DNA from: Epibacterium ulvae
GTDB taxonomy: Bacteria > Pseudomonadota > Alphaproteobacteria > Rhodobacterales > Rhodobacteraceae
Length of the DNA stretch: 64,000 nt
Assembly: GCF_018678075.1 (NCBI RefSeq)
Contig: NZ_JAHHIR010000028.1
Coordinates: forward strand, 62,001 to 126,000
Direction of reading: 5' to 3'
Numbering within the stretch: position 1 is the first letter of the stretch; every line of letters starts with the position of its first letter. The notes below the pieces were generated by a model that ran no database searches, was not told the origin of the DNA, and saw only the letters and a list, made by a program, of their open reading frames with translations. Both the position numbers and the translations under genes were made by a program. Positions 46,192-55,165 of this stretch are shown piece by piece.

Positions 46192-46823
46192 GATGTCCCC
46201 TCCATCGTGTTGCGGATCAGATCCAGTTTCAGGTTCTCGGCGACGGCGGATTTCACGGTCTTGGGTGTCACTTCGGCCAAATGAGGCAAGCACCCCAGGT
46301 GCGCGACCGCGCCAAAGCTGCAAATCGTGTCTTCGACATCCGGGGTGGTCTCCCCCACAAAGATGATGCCCACAACCGGCACCTGCGCCGCACGCAACGC
46401 ACGGAGCGACAGGAGGCTGTGGTTGATCGTACCAAGCGCGGTGCGTGCGCATAAAACAACCGGCGCCTGCCAACGGGCAAAGAGATCCAAGTATAACGTA
46501 TCCCGGCTCAAGGGCACCATGACCCCGCCTGCGCCCTCAACGACAAACGGCCCCTTCCCCACTGGCAAGGTGAGCTGCGATGGGTCAATCGTGACACCTT
46601 CGGCCTCGGCCGACAGATGGGGCGAGGCGGGCACTTGCAGGCGATAGGTTTCGGGCAAAATCGGCTGGCCGGTCAGGCGCGCAACAGCCTGTGTGTCGGT
46701 TTCCTCTGCCAATCCGGATTGCACAGGTTTCCAATAGGTTGCCCCGAGCGCCTGCGTCAGCCCGGCTGAGACCACAGTTTTGCCGATACCCGTATCCGTT
46801 CCAGTGACAACAACCGTGTTCAT
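46179..46823 (-). CDS. bioD: Dethiobiotin synthetase
   Basis: ATP-dependent ring closure of DAPA with CO2. P-loop VTGTDTGIGKTVVSAGL near the N-terminus, KPVQSG and VEGAGGVMVPL are the family motifs. It has 214 residues. Its ATG overlaps the bioF stop by four bases. Confidence 0.97.
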   Translation of the reverse strand: MNTVVVTGTDTGIGKTVVSAGLTQALGATYWKPVQSGLAEETDTQAVARLTGQPILPETYRLQVPASPHLSAEAEGVTIDPSQLTLPVGKGPFVVEGAGGVMVPLSRDTLYLDLFARWQAPVVLCARTALGTINHSLLSLRALRAAQVPVVGIIFVGETTPDVEDTICSFGAVAHLGCLPHLAEVTPKTVKSAVAENLKLDLIRNTMEGTSCAT

Positions 46824-47959
46824 GTGAAATCCTGCCGCAGTTGCGCGAGGTCCGAGAACATCGAAGAAATGACACCCGCGTCTGTGTTCAAAGTGATCGA
46901 TAGCCGCAGACGTGAGGTGCCGCGTGGCACCGTGGGCGGGCGGATGCCGCGAATGTCGTAGCCGATTTCTTGCAAGCCGTGTGCCAGAGCCATCGTGGGT
47001 TTGTCGCCGCCGATGATCACCGGCATGATCTGGCTTTGAAAACCGCTGAGCCCACAAAGCCGCGCGGCCTCCCGGTGGGCATGATCAACCGTCGCGCGCG
47101 CGCGGCGTCGCAGATCGTGGTTTTCCGCCACTTCCCGTAGAGCCGCCCGCACGAGCGCTGCATTCAACGGCGAGGGTGCCGTGGCATAGATAAAGCTGCG
47201 CGCCTTGTTGATCAGCGTGTCCACCAAGACCCGCGCGCCGCAGATCAAAGCACCAGACACCCCGAGCCCTTTGCCACAGGTGTGCAGGCACAGGACGTTT
47301 TTATGATGCGCAACCGCATGTGCGACGCCACGCCCAAGGTCCCCCATCACAGCTGTTGAATGCGCCTCGTCCACGACCAGCACCGCGTCATGTTGTTGGG
47401 CGAGCTGAAAGAGGTCCGAAACGGGGGCGATGTCGCCATCCATTGAGTAGACGCCTTCAACCGCGATCCAGATCCGCCCCGCGCCGCCTTCGTTTCGCCA
47501 TGCCGCAATTGCATCCCCTGCGGCCTGAACGTCACTGTGCGCAAAGCTGCGTGTCTCGGCCCGACCAAGGCGCATACCGTCATGGGCGCTGGCGTGGATC
47601 AGCGCATCAAACAGCACCAGATCGCCTTGCTGCGGCAGAGTTGAAAAAATTGCCATATTGGCATTGAACCCACCACCCATAAAGAGCGCGGCCTGCGTGC
47701 CAAAGAAGGCAGCAGCTTCATCCTCAAGCTGTTGATGCTCATCCGCGTTGCCGCGCAACAGACGGGACCCGCCTGCCCCAACTGGAACACCACGCGCAAT
47801 TGCATCGCCTGCAGCCTGCCGCAGCACATCGCTGTCGGCGAGGCCCAGATAGTCGTTCGAGGCAAAGTCCTGCCCTTTGCGCGGCAAGAGCTGGCGCAAT
47901 CGCCCCCGCTCCTGCAGGCGATCCAGCGCCTGCGCATGCCGCGCAAAACGAGCCGCCAT
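46820..47959 (-). CDS. bioF: 8-amino-7-oxononanoate synthase
   Basis: PLP-dependent condensation of pimeloyl-ACP/CoA with L-Ala. FASNDYLGLA, VPVGAGGSRLLRGN, VVDEAHSTAVMG and the Lys in HTCGKGLGVSG are diagnostic. It has 379 residues from ATG 47959, overlapping the bioB stop as ATGA. The frame extends upstream inside bioB without family features. Confidence 0.96.
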   Translation of the reverse strand: MAARFARHAQALDRLQERGRLRQLLPRKGQDFASNDYLGLADSDVLRQAAGDAIARGVPVGAGGSRLLRGNADEHQQLEDEAAAFFGTQAALFMGGGFNANMAIFSTLPQQGDLVLFDALIHASAHDGMRLGRAETRSFAHSDVQAAGDAIAAWRNEGGAGRIWIAVEGVYSMDGDIAPVSDLFQLAQQHDAVLVVDEAHSTAVMGDLGRGVAHAVAHHKNVLCLHTCGKGLGVSGALICGARVLVDTLINKARSFIYATAPSPLNAALVRAALREVAENHDLRRRARATVDHAHREAARLCGLSGFQSQIMPVIIGGDKPTMALAHGLQEIGYDIRGIRPPTVPRGTSRLRLSITLNTDAGVISSMFSDLAQLRQDFT

Positions 47960-48936
47960 CAGCGGCTGCCGTCGCACCCCGCCGCCATAGCGGTGATGCC
48001 TAGACGGTTGAACAGGGCGACATCGTGGTCTTCTTCGGGATTGTCTGCGGTCAGAAGCGTGTCGCCGACAAAGATCGAATTCGCACCGGCAAAGAAGCAC
48101 ATCGCCTGCAGCTCATCTGTCATATCGGTGCGACCGGCAGACAGGCGCACATGGGATTTCGGCATCAAGATACGGGCCAGCGCGATGGTGCGCACGAATT
48201 CGATCGGGTCCAGTTTTTCCACGTCAGCCAAGGGCGTATCCGCGATGGGGATCAGCATGTTGACCGGCACGGAATCCGGGTGCTCTTCCAATGTCGCCAG
48301 CGCCAGTAGCATATCGATACGGTCCATCTGCTGCTCACCCATGCCAACGATACCGCCGGCACAGACCTTGATCCCGGCTTCGCGCACACGGTTCAGCGTG
48401 TCGATCCGGTCGGCAAAGGTGCGGGTGGTGATGATCTCTTTGTAATAGCGCTCAGAGGTGTCGATATTGTGGTTGTAATAATCCAGCCCCGCATCGCGCA
48501 GACGGAAGACCTGATCCTCTTCCAACATGCCAAGGGTCATGCAGGTTTCCATCCCCATCTCTTTGACCCCGTGGATCATCGCCTCAAGCGCGGCCATATC
48601 GCGATCCTTGGGCGAGCGCCAAGCGGCCCCCATGCAATAGCGCGTGGCGCCTGCTTCCTTGGCTTTGCGGGCCTCGGACAGCACACGCTCAACCTCGATC
48701 AATTTGGCCGCTGAAAGCTGGGCACCGTTGCGTGCAGATTGCGAGCAATAGGCGCAGTCTTCGGGGCAGCCGCCGGTTTTGATCGACAGGAGCTTGGACA
48801 TCTGCACCTGATTGGGATCAAACAGTGCTCGGTGAACCGTTTGCGCCTGGAACAAAAGATCCATGAACGGCTGGTTGTAAATTTTCTCGGCTTCCTCACG
48901 CGTCCAGTCGGTGCGAATAGGGGCTGCGTCCAGCAT
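47959..48936 (-). CDS. bioB: Biotin synthase
   Basis: Radical-SAM enzyme that inserts sulfur into dethiobiotin. The CxxxCxxC cluster is in [25 protein letters not shown] and [15 protein letters not shown] are conserved. It has 325 residues with AGGAG seven to eight bases before the ATG. It is the first gene of bioBFDAGC, every junction of which overlaps or nearly touches. Confidence 0.98.
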   Translation of the reverse strand: MLDAAPIRTDWTREEAEKIYNQPFMDLLFQAQTVHRALFDPNQVQMSKLLSIKTGGCPEDCAYCSQSARNGAQLSAAKLIEVERVLSEARKAKEAGATRYCMGAAWRSPKDRDMAALEAMIHGVKEMGMETCMTLGMLEEDQVFRLRDAGLDYYNHNIDTSERYYKEIITTRTFADRIDTLNRVREAGIKVCAGGIVGMGEQQMDRIDMLLALATLEEHPDSVPVNMLIPIADTPLADVEKLDPIEFVRTIALARILMPKSHVRLSAGRTDMTDELQAMCFFAGANSIFVGDTLLTADNPEEDHDVALFNRLGITAMAAGCDGSR

Positions 48937-48956
48937 GGAGATCTCCTGCGATCATT

Positions 48957-48966
48957 TTATCTATAA
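48957..48966 (-). promoter_or_regulatory. BioR-type operator, proximal box
   Basis: TTATCTATAA (palindromic core of the alphaproteobacterial BioR consensus TTATmKATAA), 21 bases upstream of the bioB ATG, between transcription start and ribosome-binding site. Confidence 0.85.
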
Positions 48967-48998
48967 AAATTCGCCACACATTCGGCGAGTTGGCAGCT

Positions 48999-49028
48999 TT
49001 TATAGATAAGTATCTGCTTACTTATCAA
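48999..49028 (-). promoter_or_regulatory. bioB promoter
   Basis: Minus strand TTGATA (49023-49028), 18-base spacer, TATAAA (48999-49004). The -10 is inside the distal BioR box, which explains repression. Confidence 0.7.
49000..49009 (-). promoter_or_regulatory. BioR-type operator, distal box
   Basis: TTATAGATAA on the plus strand, the same motif in the second orientation, overlapping the -10 element of the candidate bioB promoter. The two boxes are 43 bases apart, about four helical turns. Confidence 0.87.
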
Positions 49029-49069
49029 GCCCGCATTTTTTCGTAGAGCGGCTTGGACGCTTTGCACGA

Positions 49070-49097
49070 CAAAGGGCGGTACATTTCGCACCGCCCT
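49070..49097 (-). terminator. Terminator after the RTX gene
   Basis: Minus strand AGGGCGGT-(9)-ACCGCCCT followed by TTGTC; 8-bp stem, 22 bases beyond the RTX stop. Confidence 0.75.
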
Positions 49098-49118
49098 CGC
49101 CCCATTTGAGATGTCGAA

Positions 49119-50591
49119 TTAGAATTCGAAATCAAATTGTCCGGTGATCGACAGCTGCGTATTTGTGACTTGAACGCTCTCCTCCAAAAGAACGTAATCC
49201 TCGAACACGATCTGGCTTTCGACTGCGGTCCCCACGCCAACGGTCAGGATAGAATCTGTGCCATCCAGTGTTACGTCAAAGTTGGACGTATCCGTGCCGT
49301 CGATCGAGATCGAGATCCAATCACTCTCTTCGAAATCGCGGATCGTGTCGTTGCCAAATCCAATATCCATGTCCTCACCGGCGTGAACGAAGAATTCAAA
49401 TGTATCAGCGCCAGAGCCGCCTTCCAGAAGATCGTCGCCCTCACCACCATTGATCACATCGGCGGTCGCATTGCCCAGAACAGTGTCGTCTCCGATTCCA
49501 CCGTAAAGATAGTCGAAGCCATCACTGCCGATCAGCACGTCATTGCCAGCGCCACCCGAAACAACAAAACCATTGTCTGCAGAGCTGAACAAAACATCGT
49601 CTGACACAACGTTAAATTCAGAGCCATGGAACGTGTGACGGAGGTTTACAAAGCCATCTTCTGGCAACTCGTACGTCGGCAAGATGTAGCTTTCGAGTGT
49701 AATCGTGCTCTCTTGCTCTGTGCCTTCGGCGATGGTCAGGACCGTGTCCGTTTCGGTATATTCAGCTGAGATCGAGAACACGCCGGATTGGCTGTCAAAG
49801 ATCCGCAGCGTGTCGCCTTCGCCAAAATCCGTGATCGTGTCGTTGCCGTGGCCGATATAGACCTCATACCTGTCGCCACCACCGTTACCGGTCAGAACAT
49901 TGTCGCCGTCAAAGACCTCGAAGCTATCCGAGCCCGTGCCGCCGATCAAAACATCTTCGCCGCCGCTCGCATAAAGGAGGTCGCCCCCTTCATCTGAAGC
50001 GATCAGCGTGTCGTTGCCCAGTCCCCCGTTCAAAAAGTCGTTGCCGCCTACAGCGATCAAGAGGTCGTCGCCCGCATACCCTTGAAGGTCATCTTGTACC
50101 TCTGCGCTTCCGGTCAAGATGTCATCGGATACGACACCATCAGGTACGAAGCCGAATCCAAAGGAGTAGTCCACAACTGTGTCGTCTTCAAACGGACCCG
50201 CAATGTAGTTCACCAAACGCAGCGTGCTTTGCCCCGGGGTGCCCGCCGCCAAAACCAGAAGTGTATCGTTCCCATCATAAGTCACATCGAACGAAACCGG
50301 TGCGCCACCGAAATTGAAGAAATACAAAAAATCCCCGGCACTGAAGTCCGTCACGACGTCATTGCCTGCGCTGAAATCCGAGCTGAACTCTAGATAGAAA
50401 TTGTCGTTGCCCGCGCCGCCGGTCAGGACGTCATCGCCGCCGTAACCACCCGAAATCCAATCGTCGCCTTCCAGCCCCGATACAGTGTCATTCCCTTCAC
50501 CGCCTTGAAGAAAATCTTCACCGGCCGTGCCCAAAAAAAGCTCTCCCTCGACAACTTCACTGGTTGCAGAAATTTCTGATATAATTGACAT
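49119..50591 (-). CDS. RTX-type calcium-binding repeat protein
   Basis: Acidic 490-residue protein built of glycine/aspartate nonapeptides (GGxGxDxxx) that bind Ca2+ in beta-rolls; such proteins usually leave by a type I secretion system. Three similar modules are visible. Each is an RTX block followed by a segment of the type GNDxxxDFxxGDxLxxF, then DTxLxxxxGTxxxSTxxLxxY (about residues 65-130, 210-275 and 375-440). ATG 50591 is preceded by TTAGGAGG. No secretion genes are in the window. Confidence 0.9.
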   Translation of the reverse strand: MSIISEISATSEVVEGELFLGTAGEDFLQGGEGNDTVSGLEGDDWISGGYGGDDVLTGGAGNDNFYLEFSSDFSAGNDVVTDFSAGDFLYFFNFGGAPVSFDVTYDGNDTLLVLAAGTPGQSTLRLVNYIAGPFEDDTVVDYSFGFGFVPDGVVSDDILTGSAEVQDDLQGYAGDDLLIAVGGNDFLNGGLGNDTLIASDEGGDLLYASGGEDVLIGGTGSDSFEVFDGDNVLTGNGGGDRYEVYIGHGNDTITDFGEGDTLRIFDSQSGVFSISAEYTETDTVLTIAEGTEQESTITLESYILPTYELPEDGFVNLRHTFHGSEFNVVSDDVLFSSADNGFVVSGGAGNDVLIGSDGFDYLYGGIGDDTVLGNATADVINGGEGDDLLEGGSGADTFEFFVHAGEDMDIGFGNDTIRDFEESDWISISIDGTDTSNFDVTLDGTDSILTVGVGTAVESQIVFEDYVLLEESVQVTNTQLSITGQFDFEF

Positions 50592-50954
50592 AGCTTGCCT
50601 CCTAAAATTGCAGGCACAGGTAGCATCCCCAAGGGTTAACAAATTCTTAATTTTCTATGTTTAGATTCCTAATTTCAAAATAAAAAACATCTGGACAAAT
50701 AACCACAAACATCTAACAAAAAACCATAATAAACGAATACGCAACCTCGAATCATCTCACCTTATTCGACAAAGTGAAATCTAAGAGAAACCGCCGGATA
50801 GCGCTCGTTAGACCCAAGACACGCGATCCAGTGTGGTGAACCGCTGGCCATCGCTGGGTTCTCATGTATGACGCTACATGTTTTTCATGGCGGCCTTCGA
50901 CGCGCTGTGGTTACTGATCTGATCAGGAACTATTGCGCATGAGGAACCTCAGAC
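50592..50954. other. AT-rich divergent gap between RTX and reductase genes
   Basis: A 363-base AT-rich region that must contain both promoters. A small hairpin CATGTA-TGACGC-TACATG plus five T lies at 50863-50885; with only six pairs it could be a weak plus-strand terminator or an operator. Nothing else is recognised. Confidence 0.4.
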
Positions 50955-53204
50955 ATGGCACAGCGTCACGGGCGTCGAACCTTCATCACCTCAAGCCATT
51001 GGGGCGCGATGGAAGTGGATGTTGACGGTGATCGGCTGACCGCAGCACGCCCTTTTGCGCGCGACCCAAATCCGTCCAAAATTGCACATATTCTACCGGA
51101 CGCCGTACATCATTCATCCCGCGTCGCGCGGCCCGCGATCCGGCGCGCTTGGCTTGATCGCCGTGACCGCTCTGGCCGGGGCGAGGGTGACTATGTGGAC
51201 CTCCCCTGGGACGAGGCTTTGGACATTGCGGCGCAAGAGATTGACCGCGTTTGCACGACCCATGGCAATGACGCTATTTTCGGCGGCTCTTATGGTTGGG
51301 CCTCGGCTGGGCGGTTTCATCACGCCCAAAGCCAGGTGCATCGGTTTTTGAATGCGATCGGCGGCTATGTGAAATCCTTTGGCAGCTATTCCACCGGCTG
51401 TGCGCAATCCATCATGCCCCATGTGTTTGGCATACCCTTCCTGAAATACACCTACGACTCGCAAGACAGTTGGCAAACTATCCTGGATCACACCGAAACT
51501 CTGGTGATGTTTGGCGGTATCAACCCCAAGAACAGTCAGGTCTCGATGGGCGGGATAACCGAGCATGAAACCGAAGATTGGTTCGACCGCTTTGCCGCCA
51601 AGGGGATGCAGCGCATCAACATCGGCCCCCAACGCAGCGACGCGCCCGAGGGCTGCGCATGGATGCCCTGTCGTCCGGGATCCGACACGGCCCTAATGCT
51701 GGCCCTGGCTTTTGTCCTGGAAGAGGAAGGTCGCACCGACCATGCGTTCCTTGCGCAATACACCACAGGGTTCGAACGCTTCCGCCCCTACCTGATGGGA
51801 GAGGTAGACGGGCAGCCGAAATCGCCAGAATGGGCCGTAGCGCTGTGCGGTGTCGCAGCCGCGGAGATTCGCACGCTTGCGCGCCGTATGTCGACCACGC
51901 GCACCTTGATCACCGTTGCTTGGTCCCTGCAGCGCGGTGAGCACGGCGAGCAACCCTATTGGATGAGCGCAGTCCTCGCAGCCATGCTCGGCCAGATCGG
52001 CCTGCCGGGCGGCGGCGTTGGATATGGCTATGGCGCCATCGGCACAATTGGCAAGTCGATGCGCGGCCCACGGGGAGCCACCCTTCCCCAAGGCGACAAT
52101 GCGATCAAGACCGTCATCCCCGTCGCGCGCATTTCCGATATGCTGCTGCACCCCGGTGAAGACTATGATTTCAACGGCAAACGTGAACCCTACCCCGATA
52201 TCCGGCTGGTCTATTGGGCGGGCGGCAATCCGTTCCACCACCATCAGGATCTCAACCGGCTGCACCAGGCCTGGCAGCAGCCCGAGACCATAATTGTAAA
52301 TGAACCCTGGTGGACCGCGACGGCCCAGCGCGCCGATATCGTGTTTCCGGCCACAACCCCATATGAGCGCGAAGACATTGGGCGTAGCGATCTGGACGAG
52401 TACCTCTACCACATGCCGCAGCTGATCCCGCCCGTTGGGGACGCCCGCGATGACTACGCGATTTTTGTGGGTCTTGCAGAGCGGTTGGGCGCGACTGAGA
52501 CCTTTACCGAAGGGCGCAGCGCTCAGGGCTGGCTGGAACATCTTTACGGTGAGCTTGAAACAAGCGCCCAAGGCTTGGGGCTGGAGCTGCCAAGCTTTGA
52601 CGCGCTCAAGGATCAGAACTGGGTCAAGCTACCGGTCGCGCAGAAAGAAGCGCCGCCATCATTCCTCAACCGGTTTCGTGCGGATCCAGTTGGTCGGCCC
52701 TTGGCAACGCCTTCCGGCAAGATTGAGATCTTTTCTGAGACGATCGACAGCTTTGGCTATGCGGACTGTCCGGGGCATCCCGTTTGGTTGCCGCCGTCAG
52801 AATGGCCGGGTGCAGCAACCGCTGCCGCACCCTTGCATCTGGTCTCCCCCCAGCCCGGCGACAAGTTGCACAGCCAATTTGAAAGCGCGCTGGCAGATCA
52901 AGCCGGTGCGCGGCCTGAACAGCTGATCCTGCACCCGGATGACGCGGTCCCCCGTGGGATCGAAACCGGCATGCTAGTCAAAGTGTTCAACGCGCGTGGA
53001 GTTTGCCGCGCCCGCGCCATGATCAGCGAGGACATCACCCCGGGCGTTGTCGCGCTGCCCACAGGGGCATGGTACGGCAAACCCGGCGCGCTGATCGACC
53101 CCAATGGCAACCCTAATGTCCTGACCAAGGACGTCGGCACCTCACGTCTGGGACAAGGGTGTTCTGCGCACACCGCACTGGTTGAGGTCACTAAAATCGA
53201 TTGA
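50955..53204 (+). CDS. bisC: Molybdopterin S/N-oxide reductase, BisC-like
   Basis: DMSO-reductase family molybdoenzyme with bis-MGD cofactor. SSHWGAMEVDV is at the N-terminus, GGSYGWASAGRFHHAQSQVH follows, and the molybdenum-ligand Ser is in GSYSTGCAQSIMPHV. QRGEHGEQPYWMSAVLAAM and the C-terminal MGD-binding half follow. It has no Tat signal peptide, so it is cytoplasmic like biotin sulfoxide reductase BisC rather than periplasmic DMSO/TMAO reductase. At 749 residues it fits BisC. It is near the bio operon. The substrate (biotin or methionine sulfoxide) is inferred. Confidence 0.83.
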   Translation: MAQRHGRRTFITSSHWGAMEVDVDGDRLTAARPFARDPNPSKIAHILPDAVHHSSRVARPAIRRAWLDRRDRSGRGEGDYVDLPWDEALDIAAQEIDRVCTTHGNDAIFGGSYGWASAGRFHHAQSQVHRFLNAIGGYVKSFGSYSTGCAQSIMPHVFGIPFLKYTYDSQDSWQTILDHTETLVMFGGINPKNSQVSMGGITEHETEDWFDRFAAKGMQRINIGPQRSDAPEGCAWMPCRPGSDTALMLALAFVLEEEGRTDHAFLAQYTTGFERFRPYLMGEVDGQPKSPEWAVALCGVAAAEIRTLARRMSTTRTLITVAWSLQRGEHGEQPYWMSAVLAAMLGQIGLPGGGVGYGYGAIGTIGKSMRGPRGATLPQGDNAIKTVIPVARISDMLLHPGEDYDFNGKREPYPDIRLVYWAGGNPFHHHQDLNRLHQAWQQPETIIVNEPWWTATAQRADIVFPATTPYEREDIGRSDLDEYLYHMPQLIPPVGDARDDYAIFVGLAERLGATETFTEGRSAQGWLEHLYGELETSAQGLGLELPSFDALKDQNWVKLPVAQKEAPPSFLNRFRADPVGRPLATPSGKIEIFSETIDSFGYADCPGHPVWLPPSEWPGAATAAAPLHLVSPQPGDKLHSQFESALADQAGARPEQLILHPDDAVPRGIETGMLVKVFNARGVCRARAMISEDITPGVVALPTGAWYGKPGALIDPNGNPNVLTKDVGTSRLGQGCSAHTALVEVTKID

Positions 53205-53461
53205 CCCGGCGCGTCGTGCATCATCAACGAGACGTCAACCACACTATCCGAGGCCGTCACCTCACCGTTAACGCCAGCTTAAGAATTCTTGCTTAACGAC
53301 AAGTAAATTAAAGCGCGGTCTGGTGCCCGTTCTGGATCGCAATAGCCCTTTGCTCTCTCGCCATATGTGACGCTTAACCATAAATTTACCCCTTTCCCGC
53401 GCATGAAAATTCCAGATGCTGGCGAGACAACTTTTAACCTGATCAGCACGGGGAGGCCCGC

Positions 53462-55165
53462 ATGGCGATTTTGTTTGGAAACTCTCCGACCGGGAGCACA
53501 ATCACGGTAACGGGTTCCATCGGTTCGGTGCTTGGCGATCCGAGCCAACAGGATGTGACGTCCGTCAGCGGAGTCCTTGGGACGGCTGGCGTTGACCTTG
53601 TTTCGATTTCCGGCAACTCCAATCTGTTCAATGGCGTTTCGGTGTCCGGTGGCAACGATGTCGTCACGATCTCTGACACATTCGGAGCGCAAGTCGCCCT
53701 CGGCGCAGGCGACAATACCTTCACCCTGACGGACAGCACGCTCTATGGGGTGATCAGCAGCGAAGGTGGCGACGACGCGATCAGCTTGCTCGACAGCACC
53801 GCAAGCGGCGGCATTGCAAGCGGCGCAGGCAATGACACGATCCAAGCGACCAGCGCGGCCTTTGATCAAATCGGCGGGCTCTCTGCCGGTGACGGTGCAG
53901 ACGTCATCCGCATCACCGGCGTCACGGTAAACACCCGGTTTGAAACCGGCGATGGCGCGGATGCCGTCGAGCTCACTGACACCACGATCAATGCGGAGTT
54001 GGACACCGGCGACGGCGACGACACGATTTCTGCGCAAGACAGCACTTTGAACCGGGGATTGGACAGCGGTGATGGTGATGATCTGGTTGAGATAACCGGC
54101 AGCACGGTCAACAACGGGCTCCTGCTTGGTGATGGCAGTGACACGCTGCTGTTGTCTTCATCGGTTCTCAACAACGGCCTGAACGCCGGGGATGGCGACG
54201 ACAGGATTGCCCTCACTGATGACGTCACAATCTTCGGTCGGATTAATGGCGGTGATGGCACCGACCACCTGTCGCTGCCAGTTGGCACGGAAATCAACGA
54301 CCGCACGCTGGGGCGTTTCACCATTGAAGAAGGCGGAGATTATACCCTGTCCCAAGGGCGCCTGACCCTGCCCGGTGGCCATACCATTCGGTACTCCAAT
54401 CTGGAAACCGCCAGCACAGCGCCCTGTTTCGTTGCGGGCACATTGATTGACACGCCCCGTGGGGCAACTGCGGTCGAGGCTCTGCGGATCGGCGATCTGG
54501 TTGAGACCATCGATCAAGGCGCGCAACCCATTCGCTGGATCGGAAGCCGTCTTTTGACGCGCAAGCAGTTGGATCAATCGCCCAAACTGCGCCCCGTTTT
54601 GATACCTACGGGCGCTTTGGGCACAGGCTGCCCAGCGCGTGATCTTTACTTGTCGCCGCAACATCGCGTCTTGGTCAAATCCAAAATCGCCCAACGCATG
54701 TTTGGCACGGACGAGGTTCTGGTGGCCGCGATCAAACTGGTTGGCCACGCCGGTATCCAACAAATCCGTCCTCAAAGCTCGATCTGTTACACGCATGTTC
54801 TGTTAGACCAGCATCACCTGTTACAGGCCAATGGCACGGTGAGCGAAACACTGCTGTTAGGCCAAGAGGCGTTGCGCGCCCTGTCAGAGGATGCCGATCA
54901 CTGCCTTGCGCTGCTGGCAGCATCAGGCCCTGTGCCTGCCGCGCAGCAACGGGCGACGGATGCCGCGCGGCTGATCCCCGAACAGGGCAAACGCATCAAA
55001 ACCCTGCTGCGCCGCCACCAAGCCAACGGCAAACCCCTGCAAGCGTCCCTGCAAAACCAAGTCGCGTGCGTCAATGTCGCCTACTCACACCTAGCGCCGA
55101 TTGTGGAAGATAAATCCCAAGAAGTTCAGCAACAGCTGCGCTGCCAGGATCTGAGTGCTTTCTGA
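53462..55165 (+). CDS. Beta-roll repeat protein with C-terminal Hint domain
   Basis: A 567-residue protein. Residues about 1-310 are a string of roughly 23-residue repeats (GDGxDxxxxxxSxxxxxLxx) forming a predicted beta-helix/roll. From Cys322 (CFVAGTLIDTPRGATAVEAL) a Hint (Hedgehog/intein-type, Hint_2) domain follows with QHRVLV supplying His. Such architectures are common in Rhodobacteraceae and are thought to be secreted or autoprocessing, but cleavage is unproven. There is no N-terminal signal peptide. Its last 75 bases overlap the convergent agmatinase gene. Confidence 0.88.
   Translation: MAILFGNSPTGSTITVTGSIGSVLGDPSQQDVTSVSGVLGTAGVDLVSISGNSNLFNGVSVSGGNDVVTISDTFGAQVALGAGDNTFTLTDSTLYGVISSEGGDDAISLLDSTASGGIASGAGNDTIQATSAAFDQIGGLSAGDGADVIRITGVTVNTRFETGDGADAVELTDTTINAELDTGDGDDTISAQDSTLNRGLDSGDGDDLVEITGSTVNNGLLLGDGSDTLLLSSSVLNNGLNAGDGDDRIALTDDVTIFGRINGGDGTDHLSLPVGTEINDRTLGRFTIEEGGDYTLSQGRLTLPGGHTIRYSNLETASTAPCFVAGTLIDTPRGATAVEALRIGDLVETIDQGAQPIRWIGSRLLTRKQLDQSPKLRPVLIPTGALGTGCPARDLYLSPQHRVLVKSKIAQRMFGTDEVLVAAIKLVGHAGIQQIRPQSSICYTHVLLDQHHLLQANGTVSETLLLGQEALRALSEDADHCLALLAASGPVPAAQQRATDAARLIPEQGKRIKTLLRRHQANGKPLQASLQNQVACVNVAYSHLAPIVEDKSQEVQQQLRCQDLSAF

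Noticed and set aside
46192-46473. N-terminal extension of bioA
   Set aside because: It overlaps bioD in another frame; MRDLTQLEFDQHHLWHPY at 46191 is the family start.
54425-55165. Complete intein within the Hint protein
   Set aside because: There is no C-terminal extein or Asn-nucleophile splice junction; the domain is of the terminal Hint_2 type.
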